The position numbers and the translations under genes are program-made. A DNA stretch of 64,000 bases, taken from contig NZ_JADQWB010000002.1 in NCBI RefSeq assembly GCF_015704895.1, positions 519,578 through 583,577 on the forward strand. The letters are read 5' to 3'. The stretch is from Agrobacterium leguminum (GTDB taxonomy: Bacteria > Pseudomonadota > Alphaproteobacteria > Rhizobiales > Rhizobiaceae). This document shows, piece by piece, positions 27,139 through 37,620 of this stretch. The notes beneath the pieces were generated by a model. The model saw only the letters and a list, made by a program, of their open reading frames with translations, was not told where the DNA came from and did not search any database. Positions within the stretch are counted from its first letter, which is position 1. Each line of letters begins with the position of its first letter.

Positions 27139-27753
27139 TCAGGCTTCCAGCATCGCGCGGAACCGGCTTGCAAGCGGCGTTTCGAGATAGGCCGCGCGTT
27201 CAGCCATATCGAGCTGCATGGGGCGGAAGCGCTGTAGAATAGTCGGTATGGCCAGTTTCGTTCCCTGATAGGGTGCGAAGGCGATATCCTCCCCGGAGGC
27301 GAGCATTCCACCTTTCAGCACCCGGCAATAAAAACCCGGCTGGCCCGCCTGCCGGAAGCGCGGTGCGAAATCGGGGTCGCCGATGCGGGCTGACAGGGTG
27401 GCGCAGGGAATGCGGGCAGCAGTCACCTCCAGCACGACTTCGTGGGCCGAGAACCTGTCGCCGACATGGAGTTTTGCGCTGTCGACGCCATCAAGAACAA
27501 GATTTTCGCCGAAAAACCCGGCTTCGACGACAAAGCCCAGAGAGCGCGACCAGAAATCGAGATCGACGGACCCCATGACGTAAATCGCCTGATCAGGCCC
27601 GCCATGATGTTTGCGATTGCAGACGGCATCGCTGACGATGCCTTCCGCATCAACCATGACCGGGCCGTGGACGGGATGCTTGAAGATGCCCGTCTTCATC
27701 GTCTTTCCCGGCAGGCTTTTTGCCTCGCCCCGGCATACCGCCCTGATTTTCAT
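27139..27753 (-). CDS. MOSC domain protein
   Basis: A 204-aa MOSC-domain protein (molybdenum cofactor sulfurase C-terminal fold, YiiM-like). Members bind molybdopterin-type cofactors and detoxify N-hydroxylated bases. The conserved cysteine lies in TAARIPCATLSARIG, and the family segments CNRKHHGGPDQAIYV and GFFGENLVLDG are present. I chose the ATG at 27753, preceded by AAAGGG; the ATG at 27774 is an equally possible start. It is inserted divergently just before recR and breaks the usual ybaB-recR pairing. Confidence 0.85.
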   Translation of the reverse strand: MKIRAVCRGEAKSLPGKTMKTGIFKHPVHGPVMVDAEGIVSDAVCNRKHHGGPDQAIYVMGSVDLDFWSRSLGFVVEAGFFGENLVLDGVDSAKLHVGDRFSAHEVVLEVTAARIPCATLSARIGDPDFAPRFRQAGQPGFYCRVLKGGMLASGEDIAFAPYQGTKLAIPTILQRFRPMQLDMAERAAYLETPLASRFRAMLEA

Positions 27754-27811
27754 GGACTGCCCTTTGCGCTTCATGATTCCCGTTTCCCGATTTATGCAGT
27801 AGAAAGCGCTC

Positions 27812-28417
27812 ATGGCAAAACGAGTCACCGGTCCCGAAATTGAAAAACTGATCCAGCTTCTGGCAAAAGTGCCGGGGCTTGGGCCCCGCTCTGCGCGGCG
27901 GGCGGCGTTGCATCTCATCAAGAAGAAGGAACAGCTTCTCGGGCCGTTGGGCCATGCGATGGGCGAGGCCTATGACAAGGTGAAGATCTGCTCCTGCTGC
28001 GGCAATGTCGATACGATCGATCCCTGCACCGTCTGCACCGACGACCGGCGCGACCAGTCGGTCATCATCGTGGTGGAAGACGTGTCGGATCTTTGGGCGC
28101 TGGAGCGGACGGGCGCGATGAACACCGCCTATCACGTGCTGGGCGGCACGCTTTCGCCGCTCGACGGCGTCGGGCCGGAGGATTTGAATATCAAGGGCCT
28201 GATCGACCGTGTCAGCGCCGGCGGCATCCGCGAGCTTATCATCGCCGTCAATGCGACGGTGGAGGGGCAGGCAACCGCCCACTACATTACCGACCGCCTT
28301 TCCGGTCTCGACATCAAGATCACCCGGCTTGCGCATGGCGTGCCGGTGGGCGGTGAACTCGATTATCTCGACGAGGGTACATTGACGGCGGCGCTTCGGG
28401 CGCGCACGACGATCTGA
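27812..28417 (+). CDS. recR: Recombination mediator RecR
   Basis: RecR (201 aa, usual length) works with RecF and RecO to load RecA at gapped DNA. The N-terminal helix-hairpin-helix ([20 protein letters not shown]) is followed by the four-cysteine zinc finger ([16 protein letters not shown]) and a Toprim domain ([15 protein letters not shown] and following). recF is also in this window, at 49.7 kb. Confidence 0.97.
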   Translation: MAKRVTGPEIEKLIQLLAKVPGLGPRSARRAALHLIKKKEQLLGPLGHAMGEAYDKVKICSCCGNVDTIDPCTVCTDDRRDQSVIIVVEDVSDLWALERTGAMNTAYHVLGGTLSPLDGVGPEDLNIKGLIDRVSAGGIRELIIAVNATVEGQATAHYITDRLSGLDIKITRLAHGVPVGGELDYLDEGTLTAALRARTTI

Positions 28418-28455
28418 AGTCGCCCTCCCTCCCCGTCATTCAAAGAGGAGACCGA

Positions 28456-29721
28456 ATGCGAAACCATTTTGCCCCGAAGGCACTGGCTGCACTTCTTTCC
28501 GTTTTTTCAGCAACGACGGCCTTGGCGCAATCGGCACCGACAGGAGCAGCGGCAGCCCGATATGACGCTGAATTTAATGCCTGGCTGAAAAAGGAAATCT
28601 GGCCTGAAGCCCGCAAGGCCGGTATTTCGCAGAAAACACTTGAGGCCACGCTCAGCGGTCTTTCCATCAGCTGGAACCTGCCCGATCTCGTCATTCCCGG
28701 CCAGAAGCCACCCAAGGAACAGAGCCAGAGTCAGGCGGAATTTTCTTCGCCCGGCGCCTATTTCTCCGAAAAACGGCTGCAGGGGCTGGCCGGCACCGGC
28801 CGCTCGCTTGCCGCCACCCATGCGGCAACGCTGCGCAGGATCGAGGCGAAATACGGCGTGCCCGGCGATATCATCGTTGCGATCTGGGGCCGTGAATCCG
28901 GTTTCGGCCGGGCGAAACTGCCGCATTCCGTGGTCGATGTGCTGGCAACGAAAGCCTATATGTCCACCCGTAAGGAGATGTTCCGCACCGAGCTGATCGA
29001 TGCGCTGAAAATCGTCGAAAGCGGCGATATCGCAGCGTCACGCATGATGGGCTCCTGGGCCGGTGCGCTCGGCCAGCCGCAATTCATGCCGTCGAGCTAT
29101 CTCAAATATGCCGTGGACTTCGATGGCGACGGCCATCGCGATATCTGGAATTCCGTACCGGATGCGCTGGCATCCATAGCGAACTATCTTTCCCAGCGCG
29201 GCTGGCAGCGCAATCGCGACTGGGGTTTCGAAGTGTCGATCCCCGCCAATGTCTCCTGCGCGCAGGAAGGCCCTGATCTTGCCCGGCCGGTGGCCGACTG
29301 GGCGAAGATGGGCATCACCCGCATTTCCGGAAAAGCTTTCCCGTCCAATGACCTATCCGCCGATGGCATGATGCTGGTGCCGGCCGGACGGCACGGACCG
29401 GAATTCGTGGTGACGCCGAATTTCTACGTCATCAAGGAATACAATAATTCCGATCTCTATGCGCTGTTCATCGGCAATCTCGCCGACCGCATCACCCATG
29501 GGGCCGGCCCGTTCAAGGGTGAATGGGGCAATGTCGGATCGATGCTGCGCTCGGATGTTCTCGCCATGCAGAAGGCGCTGGTGGCCAAAGGTTACGATGT
29601 CGGCAAGGCAGATGGGCTGGCCGGTTTCAAGACGCGGCGGTCGCTGGGCGACTGGCAGGCGAAAAACGGCCTCGCTCCGACCTGCTTTCCGGATGCGACG
29701 CTGAAGACGAAGCTGAAGTAG
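28456..29721 (+). CDS. Lytic murein transglycosylase (MltB-like, with peptidoglycan-binding domain)
   Basis: A 421-aa periplasmic enzyme that cleaves glycan strands non-hydrolytically. The signal peptide ends at about ATTALAQ. The SLT_2/MltB catalytic domain (about 35-340) has the catalytic Glu in IVAIWGRESGFG, followed by GALGQPQFMPSSYLKYAVDFDGDG. A C-terminal peptidoglycan-binding domain (about 355-420) has the ALVAKGYDVGKADG repeat. No lipobox is seen, so it is soluble rather than lipoprotein-anchored. Single gene; a palindromic repeat follows. Confidence 0.92.
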   Translation: MRNHFAPKALAALLSVFSATTALAQSAPTGAAAARYDAEFNAWLKKEIWPEARKAGISQKTLEATLSGLSISWNLPDLVIPGQKPPKEQSQSQAEFSSPGAYFSEKRLQGLAGTGRSLAATHAATLRRIEAKYGVPGDIIVAIWGRESGFGRAKLPHSVVDVLATKAYMSTRKEMFRTELIDALKIVESGDIAASRMMGSWAGALGQPQFMPSSYLKYAVDFDGDGHRDIWNSVPDALASIANYLSQRGWQRNRDWGFEVSIPANVSCAQEGPDLARPVADWAKMGITRISGKAFPSNDLSADGMMLVPAGRHGPEFVVTPNFYVIKEYNNSDLYALFIGNLADRITHGAGPFKGEWGNVGSMLRSDVLAMQKALVAKGYDVGKADGLAGFKTRRSLGDWQAKNGLAPTCFPDATLKTKLK

Positions 29722-29753
29722 CGGTTGCTGGCAACGTGTGAAAACCTCTCCTC

Positions 29754-29840
29754 CGTCATGCTCGGGCCTGTCCCGAGCATCTGCAACCGATTGATTTAAC
29801 GATAGGTGTTTGGATCCTCGGGACAGGCCCGAGGATGACG
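29754..29840. repeat. RIME-like palindromic mosaic element
   Basis: Two arms, 29754-29774 and 29820-29840, are inverted copies that match at 20 of 21 positions. Each arm is itself part of a smaller palindrome: GCTCGGGCCTGTCCCGAGC and CTCGGGACAGGCCCGAG. The middle (about 45 bases) is AT-richer. Such CGTCATCCTCGGG-type elements are dispersed in rhizobial intergenic regions (RIME/Bru-RS-like). It sits between two converging genes, so it probably also acts as a transcription barrier. Confidence 0.8.
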
Positions 29841-29885
29841 GGGAGTGTATGGGAAGGGCATCGCCACTCACTTAACCATCGCCTC

Positions 29886-31514
29886 TCAATGCTGATCGGT
29901 GTGGGGTTTATGAAAAATATCGTCGGTCGGCGGAATGGTCTGCCGCTCGATCATCCGGTGCACACGCGGCCGTGTCTTGCCGCGGTGAAGCTCGAGCAGC
30001 CGGTCCCAGGCCTCCGCATCCGCCTGGGTGCGGCGGTGGTTATGGCGGACATATTCCACCCATGTCGGCACGTGGTAGCTTTCGGTCCAGATATCGGGAT
30101 TTTCCAGATCGCGCATCAGGTTCCAGTTGCGGGCACCGTCCCGGATGCGGATACGGCGGCGCTCGGCCATCAGCGGCAGGAATTCGCCGAGGTCCTCGTC
30201 GTGGATTTCATAGTCGATGAGGATGGCGATGGGGCCGCTGCGCGGCTTGATATCCAGCCTCAGCGGCGGTTCAACGAAACGGTTGAGCGGATCGAGATTG
30301 AGCGAAGCAAAAGCCGGCATGGCGAGCTTAAGACCGACGACGACGCCGAGCAGCATCAGTGCGCACGAACAGAGCAGCGAATAGGAAATGCCGTAATCTT
30401 CCGCCAGCTCGCCCCACAGCCAGCTACCGACCGCAATGCCGCCGAAGGTGAGCGTCTGGTAGAGCGAGAGCGCCCGGCCAACCACCCAGCGCGGGGTGGA
30501 GAGCTGGACGATGGTGTTGAAGAGCGATAGCGCCAGAACCCAGCAGGCGCCGGCAACGGTCAGCACCAGCGAAGTGACGATCGCACTCGTGCTCACAGCT
30601 GTTACGCCAGCGCTGAAGGCGAAGCCTAGAAATGCGACGCGCACGATCCATTCGCTGGACAGCACCTCGCGCAATCTGGCGCTGATCAGGGCACCGCCAA
30701 TGGCACCGACGCCGAAGGCGCCCAGCATGACGCCGTAGGTCAAGGGGCCGCCTTCGACCAGATCGCGGGCAACGATGGGCATCAAGGCAAGGATGGCGCT
30801 GGCGGAAAGGCCGAAAAGGAAGCCGCGCACCAACACCTTGCCGATATTGGGCGACATCGCCACATAACGCATGCCGGCCGAAATGGCGGCCAGAAGCTGC
30901 TCGCGTGGCAGGGTCGACGCATATTTGGGCGGCTGCCAGCGAAACAGGGCGTAGATCAGCGTGAAATAGCTCAGCGCATTCACGAAAAACGCGGCAGCGG
31001 CGCCGGCGGCAGCAACGATGATGCCGCCGATTGCCGGGCCGACGCTGCGGGTGATGTTGAAGCCGACGCTGTTCAGCGTCACGGCGGCGGGCAAATCCTC
31101 GCGCGGCACCATTTCGCCGACGGAGGCCTGCCAGGACGGGTTGTTGAGCGCCGTGCCGCAGCCGATCATGAAGGTGAAGAAGAGCAGAAGCCACGGCGTG
31201 AGCCAGCCGGACCAGGCAAAAACCGTCAGCAGCACGGAAGCCGTCAGCATCAAAAGCTGCGCCGAAATCATGATGCGGCGGCGGTCGAAACTATCGGCCA
31301 GCGCCCCTGAAATCAGCGAGAACAGCATGATCGGTAAAGAGGTGGAGGCCTGCACCAGCGCGATCATGTTTTCCGAACTTGAGAGCGACGTCATCATCCA
31401 TGCGGCGCCCACCGCCTGGATCAATCCGCCGAAATTCGAGGCAAGGCTGGCGATCCAGATTCGTCTGTAAGTCAAATGCCTTAAAGGCGCGAGTGGCGAT
31501 TTACGGTCAGGCAC
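29886..31514 (-). CDS. MFS transporter (EntS/MFS_3 family) with C-terminal cytoplasmic domain
   Basis: A 542-aa major-facilitator exporter. Twelve hydrophobic segments span about residues 20-410, and the first loop carries the family-like FGGLIQAVGAAWMMTSL and LADSFDRRRIMI motif between segments 2 and 3. A soluble C-terminal part of ~120 aa (YEIHDEDLGEFLPLMAERRR and following) is typical of the MFS_3 (PF05977) branch and resembles an antibiotic-monooxygenase-like fold. The substrate is unknown; relatives export siderophores or small hydrophobic molecules. It stands alone, divergent from rimP. Confidence 0.87.
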   Translation of the reverse strand: MPDRKSPLAPLRHLTYRRIWIASLASNFGGLIQAVGAAWMMTSLSSSENMIALVQASTSLPIMLFSLISGALADSFDRRRIMISAQLLMLTASVLLTVFAWSGWLTPWLLLFFTFMIGCGTALNNPSWQASVGEMVPREDLPAAVTLNSVGFNITRSVGPAIGGIIVAAAGAAAAFFVNALSYFTLIYALFRWQPPKYASTLPREQLLAAISAGMRYVAMSPNIGKVLVRGFLFGLSASAILALMPIVARDLVEGGPLTYGVMLGAFGVGAIGGALISARLREVLSSEWIVRVAFLGFAFSAGVTAVSTSAIVTSLVLTVAGACWVLALSLFNTIVQLSTPRWVVGRALSLYQTLTFGGIAVGSWLWGELAEDYGISYSLLCSCALMLLGVVVGLKLAMPAFASLNLDPLNRFVEPPLRLDIKPRSGPIAILIDYEIHDEDLGEFLPLMAERRRIRIRDGARNWNLMRDLENPDIWTESYHVPTWVEYVRHNHRRTQADAEAWDRLLELHRGKTRPRVHRMIERQTIPPTDDIFHKPHTDQH

Positions 31515-31708
31515 GCTCTGTCCACTTGATGCAACTGCGATTTGTCAAACGGCAACTATAGACAGTGCCGGCAATCATGCCAGCCTTTCCGACATGGTAA
31601 GGGTGAAAATGTGGCCGAGCCGTCACTGAAACGCAGACGGCCGCGAAAACCTTGCAATCATGCCCGGATGGGTCTATATGAGCCCTGAAATTCTTGATCG
31701 CTTGATGA

Positions 31709-31738
31709 AGAGTGGGGCCGCAAGGCTCCGCTCTTTTT
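31709..31738 (+). terminator. Leader terminator/attenuator of the rimP-nusA-infB operon
   Basis: An 11-bp stem (AGAGTGGGGCC with GGCTCCGCTCT, two G-U pairs) is closed by a GCAA tetraloop of the GNRA class and followed by TTTTT, 63 bases before the rimP start. The 286 bases between the MFS gene and rimP contain nothing else that I recognise. Premature terminators upstream of rimP-nusA are known elsewhere, and NusA itself influences termination. Confidence 0.7.
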
Positions 31739-31800
31739 CGTTAGGCGAACCGGAAACCACGGGCAGAAGGCCCGGTGAACATCAAAGACCGGAAGGCCAG

Positions 31801-32397
31801 ATGGCAGACACCGCACATGAACCGCGACTGATAACCGAAACGGGCATCGACCAGCGTATTGCCGAGATCATCGAGCCTGTTTTGACAGGCATGGGATATC
31901 TTCTGGTGCGCGTGCGGCTCTCCAACCAGAACGGCATGACGCTTCAGATAATGGCCGAGCGCGAAGACGGCACCATGACCGTCGAGGACTGCGAAGCCGT
32001 CTCCATGGCGATTTCACCGGTTCTTGATGTGGAAGATCCGGTCGATAAAGCGTATCATCTCGAAGTTTCCTCGCCCGGCATCGACCGGCCGATGGTTCGC
32101 AAATCGGATTTCACCCGCTGGCAGGGTCATCTGGTGAAGGTCGAAACCTCCATTCTGGTCGAGAACCGCAAGCGGTTTCGCGGCAAGATCGTCGAGGTCA
32201 ATGCGGACGGCTTCAAGCTGGAACGCGACCAGATCGCCTATGGCGAGGAACCGACAGTCATCATTCCGTTCAGCGCGCTTTCGGATGCGAAGCTCATTCT
32301 GACGGACGATCTTATTCGTGATGCGCTGCGGGCAGACAAGGCGGCCAAGGCCGCCGCCGCAAACCAGAACGACGAAAACGAAGCAGACGAAGACTAA
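31801..32397 (+). CDS. rimP: Ribosome maturation factor RimP
   Basis: RimP (198 aa) assists 30S subunit maturation. It has an N-terminal alpha/beta domain ([20 protein letters not shown]), the conserved [20 protein letters not shown] and [13 protein letters not shown] motif near residue 80-100, then the SH3-like domain and an acidic Asp/Glu tail. The ATG at 31801 is preceded by GGAAG; the longer frame from 31660 overlaps the leader hairpin. It is the first gene of the rimP-nusA-ylxR-infB-rbfA-truB-rpsO-pnp cluster. Confidence 0.96.
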   Translation: MADTAHEPRLITETGIDQRIAEIIEPVLTGMGYLLVRVRLSNQNGMTLQIMAEREDGTMTVEDCEAVSMAISPVLDVEDPVDKAYHLEVSSPGIDRPMVRKSDFTRWQGHLVKVETSILVENRKRFRGKIVEVNADGFKLERDQIAYGEEPTVIIPFSALSDAKLILTDDLIRDALRADKAAKAAAANQNDENEADED

Positions 32398-32461
32398 TTC
32401 CAACGTAAAGCCCGGAAACAAGGGCGAACCCCGCAATCATGCGACTTACGGAGATAGAAAA

Positions 32462-34078
32462 ATGGCAGTGAGTGCTAACCGGCTTGAGCTTCTGCAGATC
32501 GCCGATGCTGTGGCGCGCGAAAAGGTCATCGACCGCGAAATCGTGCTTGCCGCAATGGCCGACGCTATCCAGAAAGCCGCCCGCTCGCGCTATGGTTCGG
32601 AAACCAACATCCGCGCCGACATCAATTCCAAGACCGGCGAAATCCGCCTGCAGCGTCTTCTGGAAGTTGTCGAGGCCGCTGAGGATTATTCGACCCAGAT
32701 CCCGCTGGAGCTGGCCCGCGACCGCAACCCGGACGCCAAGCTCGGCGACTTCATCGCCGATCCGCTGCCGCCGATGGATTTCGGCCGTATCGCCGCCCAG
32801 TCCGCCAAGCAGGTCATCGTGCAGAAGGTGCGTGAAGCCGAGCGTGACCGCCAGTATGACGAGTTCAAGGACCGCATCGGCGAAATCGTCAACGGCACCG
32901 TCAAGCGCGTCGAATATGGCAACGTCATCGTCGATCTCGGCCGTGGCGAAGGTATCATCCGTCGTGACGAAATGATCCCGCGGGAAAACATGCGTTACGG
33001 CGACCGTGTGCGCGCTTACGTCTACGACGTTCGCCGCGAACAGCGCGGCCCGCAGATTTTCCTGTCGCGTACCCATCCGCAGTTCATGGTGAAGCTCTTC
33101 ACCATGGAAGTCCCGGAAATCTATGACGGCATCATCCAGATCAAGTCGGTTGCCCGTGATCCGGGTTCGCGCGCCAAGATCGCCGTCATCTCCAACGACT
33201 CGTCGATCGATCCGGTCGGCGCCTGCGTCGGTATGCGCGGTTCGCGCGTTCAGGCCGTTGTCGGTGAACTCCAGGGCGAAAAGATCGACATCATTCCGTG
33301 GAGCCAGGAACCGGCCTCCTTCATCGTCAACGCCCTGCAGCCGGCGGAAGTCGCCAAGGTCGTTCTGGATGAAGAATCCGAGCGCATCGAAGTGGTGGTT
33401 CCGGACGAGCAGCTGTCGCTCGCCATCGGCCGCCGCGGCCAGAACGTGCGTCTGGCATCGCAGCTGACCGGCTGGGATATCGACATCATGACCGAGCAGG
33501 AAGAATCCGAGCGCCGCCAGAAGGAATTCAACGAGCGCACGGCCCTGTTCATGGAAGCCCTCGACGTCGACGAGATGGTCGGTCAGGTTCTGGCCTCCGA
33601 AGGCTTCGCGCAGGTCGAAGAACTGGCCTATGTCGATCTCGACGAAATTTCCTCGATCGACGGTTTCGATGAAGACACCGCCGATGAAATCCAGACCCGC
33701 GCCCGCGAATATCTGGAACGCCTGGAAGCCGAGATGGACGCCAAGCGCAAGGAACTCGGCGTTTCCGACGAGCTGCGCCAGATCGACGGCCTGACCTCGC
33801 AGATGATGGTGGCGCTGGGTGAAGACGGCATCAAGACCATCGAGGATTTTGCCGGTTGTGCCGCAGACGATCTCGTTGGCTGGAGCGAGCGCAAGGACGG
33901 CGAGACCAAGAAGTTCGAAGGCATCTTCTCCAAGCTCGATGTTTCGCGCATCGAGGCCGAGAACATGGTGGTACAGGCCCGTCTTCTGGCAGGCTGGATC
34001 ACCGCCGAGGAGCTTGCTTCCGCAGAGGAAGCCGATCCTGAGGCTGCCGAGGAGGCGGATACCGCCGAACAGGAATGA
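32462..34078 (+). CDS. nusA: Transcription termination/antitermination protein NusA
   Basis: NusA (538 aa) binds RNA polymerase and nascent RNA to control pausing, termination and antitermination. The N-terminal polymerase-binding domain is followed by S1 (about 135-200), KH1 and KH2 (about 230-345, including [19 protein letters not shown]). Two C-terminal acidic helix-hairpin-helix repeats come at about 360-500. The start at 32462 ([20 protein letters not shown]) follows GGAGATAG. The stop overlaps the ylxR start (ATGA). Confidence 0.97.
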   Translation: MAVSANRLELLQIADAVAREKVIDREIVLAAMADAIQKAARSRYGSETNIRADINSKTGEIRLQRLLEVVEAAEDYSTQIPLELARDRNPDAKLGDFIADPLPPMDFGRIAAQSAKQVIVQKVREAERDRQYDEFKDRIGEIVNGTVKRVEYGNVIVDLGRGEGIIRRDEMIPRENMRYGDRVRAYVYDVRREQRGPQIFLSRTHPQFMVKLFTMEVPEIYDGIIQIKSVARDPGSRAKIAVISNDSSIDPVGACVGMRGSRVQAVVGELQGEKIDIIPWSQEPASFIVNALQPAEVAKVVLDEESERIEVVVPDEQLSLAIGRRGQNVRLASQLTGWDIDIMTEQEESERRQKEFNERTALFMEALDVDEMVGQVLASEGFAQVEELAYVDLDEISSIDGFDEDTADEIQTRAREYLERLEAEMDAKRKELGVSDELRQIDGLTSQMMVALGEDGIKTIEDFAGCAADDLVGWSERKDGETKKFEGIFSKLDVSRIEAENMVVQARLLAGWITAEELASAEEADPEAAEEADTAEQE

Positions 34079-34776
34079 TATCGCAGGCGCATGAGCCGGA
34101 TGAGCTGCCCGAAACGGATGACGACGGGCGGCTCAAGGGCGACGTCAATGGACGTATGTGCATTGTGACACGGCAAAGCGGATCGCCCGATGAGCTGATC
34201 CGCTTCGTCGCAGGGCCGGACGGCAGCGTCGTTCCGGATCTGAAACGCCAATTGCCGGGGCGCGGCTGCTGGGTAACACCCGAGCGCGCCCTGATCGAGA
34301 AAGCCATCGCGAAGAAGCTATTCGCACGGGCGCTCAAACGCGACGTCAAGGCCGGGCCGGAGCTTCTTGCTCTTCTCGATCGGCTGATGGCGCAGCAGCT
34401 TGCAGGCATGATGAACATGGCGCGCAAGGCGGGCCAGTTCATCAGCGGCGCGATGAAAGTCGACGCCGCCGTCCGTTCGGGGAATGCGATCGCCGTGTTC
34501 CACGCGACCGATGCTGCGGCAGACGGCGTGAGAAAACTGGACCAGGCCCGCAAGGCCTGGGCGCTCGGCAGCGATGCCGGCAACGAAATTCCGTCCTTCC
34601 GGCTCTTCAGCGGCGCCGAAATGGACGAGTTGATGGGCCAGAATGCTTTTATCCATGCCTGCGCGCTTGCAGGGCAGGCGGGTGAGGGTGTAGTGAAGCG
34701 CGCAACGATGCTTGAGCAGTACCGTCTTGGCGGTCGATCTCAGGCGGAACGCGACGCTGCCCGGACAGAACAATGA
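34075..34776 (+). CDS. YlxR-type RNA-binding protein (DUF448) with L7Ae-like C-terminus
   Basis: A 233-aa protein fusing an N-terminal YlxR domain (about 20-100, with RMCIVTRQSGSPDELIRFV and GRGCWVTP) to a C-terminal L7Ae-like helix/sheet region (about 105-200, with NMARKAGQFISG). YlxR members bind RNA or associate with RNase P and other nucleic-acid enzymes. It overlaps nusA by 4 bases and precedes infB by about 100 bases, the conserved operon place. The early ATG is fixed by overlap with the nusA stop. Confidence 0.9.
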   Translation: MISQAHEPDELPETDDDGRLKGDVNGRMCIVTRQSGSPDELIRFVAGPDGSVVPDLKRQLPGRGCWVTPERALIEKAIAKKLFARALKRDVKAGPELLALLDRLMAQQLAGMMNMARKAGQFISGAMKVDAAVRSGNAIAVFHATDAAADGVRKLDQARKAWALGSDAGNEIPSFRLFSGAEMDELMGQNAFIHACALAGQAGEGVVKRATMLEQYRLGGRSQAERDAARTEQ

Positions 34777-34878
34777 CGCGGTTGCCCGATATGAACGGTC
34801 GCCGCGTTCTGATGCAGCAATTGAACGACGAGACCTGATGAACGTCATCCGGTTCTCGTCCGAAGGAACGGGAACGGA

Positions 34879-37617
34879 ATGACCGACAACAACGACGACA
34901 AGACACTTAACGCGCCTGCCAAGAAGACTCTCACCCTCAAGCCGGGCGGGATGAATCAGGGCACCGTGCGGCAGGATATGGGTCGAGGTCGCACGAACGC
35001 GGTTGTCGTGGAAACACGCAAGCGCCGCCCCATGCGTCCTGAAGACGAGAAGCAGGTTCATTCGGTTGCAGCGCCCGCTCCGAAGCCGGCCGCCCCTGCC
35101 CCCGCGGCAGCACCGCGTCCGCAGGCGCCACAGCAGCGCATTCACCAGCCAAGCGGCCAGCAGCAGCGTCCGGGTTCCTCCCAGCCGCAGCAGCGTCCCG
35201 GCTCGTCCGCACCGCAGCAGCGCCAGCCTGAGCGTCCGCGCGGCAACGTCCTGCACGACCTGTCGGCAGGCGAGATGGAAGCCCGCCGCCGTGCGCTGAT
35301 GGAAGCACAGGCCCGCGACGTGATCGAAGCCAAGCAGCGCGCCGAAGACGAAGCGCGCCGCAAGGTGGAAGAAGAGCGCCGCATCGCCGCCGAAAAGGAA
35401 GAGGCCGCACGCCGCGCCGCCGAAGAGGCCGCAGCCGCCAAGGTGGCCGCAAGCCAGCCTGCCGTGGAAGCAAAGCCGGAACCGGTCGATGAAAAGCCGG
35501 CTACCGCCGCTCAGCCGGCGCCGCGCGCCGAGGCTCGTCCTCAGCCCGCCGCTGCCACCCCCGCTCGCGCAACTCCCGAAACCGCCGCTCCGCGCGGACG
35601 CCGTACCGATGGCGACGACGAGGACGATCGCGGTGCACGCCGTGGCAACCTGCCGGTCCGTGGCAAGGTCGCCGCGCCTGCACCGGCAAAGCCCGCAGCC
35701 CGCCTGAAGACGGAAGAAGAACGCCGTCGCGGCAAGCTGACCGTCACCTCGTCCAACCTGGATGAAGACGGCACGCCGCGCGGACGCTCCATGGCATCCA
35801 TGCGCCGCCGCCAGGAAAAATTCCGCCGCAGCCAGATGCAGGAGACCCGTGAAAAGGTCATGCGCGAAGTGATCCTGCCGGAAACCATCACCATTCAGGA
35901 ACTGTCGCAGCGCATGTCCGAACGCGCCGTCGACGTCATCAAGTTCCTGATGAAGGAAGGCCAGATGATGAAGCCGGGCGACGTGATCGACGCCGATCTG
36001 GCGGAACTGATCGCCGTCGAATTCGGCCACACCGTCAAGCGCGTTTCTGAATCCGACGTGGAAGAAGGCATCTTCAACCAGGCAGACGACGAAGGCGAAA
36101 TGCTGCCGCGTCCGCCGGTTGTCACGATCATGGGCCACGTCGACCACGGCAAGACCTCGCTGCTCGACGCCATTCGTCAGGCGAATGTGGTCGCAGGCGA
36201 AGCCGGTGGCATCACCCAGCATATCGGTGCCTATCAGGTCGAAAAGAACGGCCAGAAGATCACCTTCATCGACACCCCCGGCCACGCCGCCTTCACGGCC
36301 ATGCGTGCCCGCGGTGCGCAGGCGACGGATATCGCCGTTCTGGTGGTCGCCGCTGACGACAGCGTGATGCCGCAGACGATCGAGTCTATCAATCATGCCA
36401 AGGCGGCCGGTGTTCCGATCGTCGTTGCGATCAACAAGATCGACAAGCACGAGGCAAACCCCGAAAAGGTTCGCCAGCAGCTCCTGCAGCACGAAGTGTT
36501 CGTGGAATCCATGGGCGGTGAAGTGCTTGACGTGGAAGTTTCCGCCAAGAAGCAGCTCGGTCTCGACAAACTGCTTGAAGCGATCCTGCTGCAGGCTGAA
36601 ATTCTCGACCTCAAGGCAGATCCGAACCGTACCGCAGAAGGTACCGTCATCGAAGCGGAACTCGACCGCGGCCGTGGTGCCGTCGCCACGGTTCTCGTGC
36701 AGAAGGGTACGCTGAAGCCTGGTCAGATCATCGTGGCTGGCGACCAGTGGGGCCGCGTTCGCGCCCTCGTCAACGACAAGGGTGAACACGTCAAGGAAGC
36801 CGGTCCGGCCATGCCTGTCGAGGTTCTCGGTCTTTCCGGTACGCCATCTGCCGGTGACCGTTTCGCGGTTGTCGAAAACGAAAGCCGTGCTCGCGAGATT
36901 TCCGAGTACCGCCAGCGTCTGGCACGCGACAAGGCTGTCGCACGTCAGACGGGCCAGCGCGGTTCGCTGGAACAGATGATGAGCCAGTTGCAGACTTCGG
37001 GAATGAAGGAATTCCCGCTGGTCATCAAGGCAGACGTGCAGGGTTCGGTCGAAGCCATTATCGCTTCGCTCGACAAGCTCGGCACCGACGAAGTCCGCGC
37101 TCGTATCGTTCACTCAGGCGCTGGCGCCATCACGGAATCGGATATCTCGCTTGCCGAGGCATCCAACGCCGCGATCATCGGCTTCAACGTTCGCGCCAAC
37201 GCACAGGCACGCACGGCTTCCGAACGCGCCGGCATCGAGATCCGCTACTACAACATCATCTACGATCTGGTGGATGACGTGAAGGCAGCGATGTCGGGCC
37301 TCCTGTCGCCGGAGCGTCGCGAGACCTTCCTCGGCAACGCGGAAATCCTCGAAGTGTTCAACATCACCAAGGTCGGCAAGGTCGCGGGTTGCCGCGTCAC
37401 CGAAGGCAAGGTGGAACGTGGTGCAGGCGTTCGTCTCATTCGCGACAACGTCGTCATTCACGAAGGCAAGCTCAAGACGCTCAAGCGCTTCAAGGACGAA
37501 GTGGCAGAAGTGCCGGTCGGTCAGGAATGCGGTATGGCGTTCGAGAACTACGAAGATATCCGCGCAGGCGATATCATCGAGTGCTTCCGCGTCGAGCACA
37601 TCACAAGAACGCTCTAA
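34879..37617 (+). CDS. infB: Translation initiation factor IF-2
   Basis: IF-2 (912 aa) is the GTPase that brings initiator tRNA to the 30S subunit. The first ~330 residues are charged, Pro/Ala/Gln-rich and poorly ordered, with an IF2_N-like segment at about 335-385. The GTPase domain has G1 [10 protein letters not shown]3 DTPGHAAF and G4 NKID. Domains II to IV follow, including the C2 domain for fMet-tRNA (ending VEHITRTL). The window's own initiator tRNA is at 63.8 kb. A foreign-looking ORF follows 3 bases after the stop. Confidence 0.98.
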   Translation: MTDNNDDKTLNAPAKKTLTLKPGGMNQGTVRQDMGRGRTNAVVVETRKRRPMRPEDEKQVHSVAAPAPKPAAPAPAAAPRPQAPQQRIHQPSGQQQRPGSSQPQQRPGSSAPQQRQPERPRGNVLHDLSAGEMEARRRALMEAQARDVIEAKQRAEDEARRKVEEERRIAAEKEEAARRAAEEAAAAKVAASQPAVEAKPEPVDEKPATAAQPAPRAEARPQPAAATPARATPETAAPRGRRTDGDDEDDRGARRGNLPVRGKVAAPAPAKPAARLKTEEERRRGKLTVTSSNLDEDGTPRGRSMASMRRRQEKFRRSQMQETREKVMREVILPETITIQELSQRMSERAVDVIKFLMKEGQMMKPGDVIDADLAELIAVEFGHTVKRVSESDVEEGIFNQADDEGEMLPRPPVVTIMGHVDHGKTSLLDAIRQANVVAGEAGGITQHIGAYQVEKNGQKITFIDTPGHAAFTAMRARGAQATDIAVLVVAADDSVMPQTIESINHAKAAGVPIVVAINKIDKHEANPEKVRQQLLQHEVFVESMGGEVLDVEVSAKKQLGLDKLLEAILLQAEILDLKADPNRTAEGTVIEAELDRGRGAVATVLVQKGTLKPGQIIVAGDQWGRVRALVNDKGEHVKEAGPAMPVEVLGLSGTPSAGDRFAVVENESRAREISEYRQRLARDKAVARQTGQRGSLEQMMSQLQTSGMKEFPLVIKADVQGSVEAIIASLDKLGTDEVRARIVHSGAGAITESDISLAEASNAAIIGFNVRANAQARTASERAGIEIRYYNIIYDLVDDVKAAMSGLLSPERRETFLGNAEILEVFNITKVGKVAGCRVTEGKVERGAGVRLIRDNVVIHEGKLKTLKRFKDEVAEVPVGQECGMAFENYEDIRAGDIIECFRVEHITRTL

Positions 37618-37620
37618 GCC

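Noticed and set aside
34318..37113. A 931-codon open frame antisense to infB (similarly 40134-42845 antisense to pnp, 17455-19386 antisense to the PBP, 11526-13346 antisense to polA, 3200-4684 antisense to tctA)
   Set aside because: These mirror GC-rich real genes with strong codon bias; the translations have no recognisable domains and are rich in Arg, Ala and His, as shadows are.
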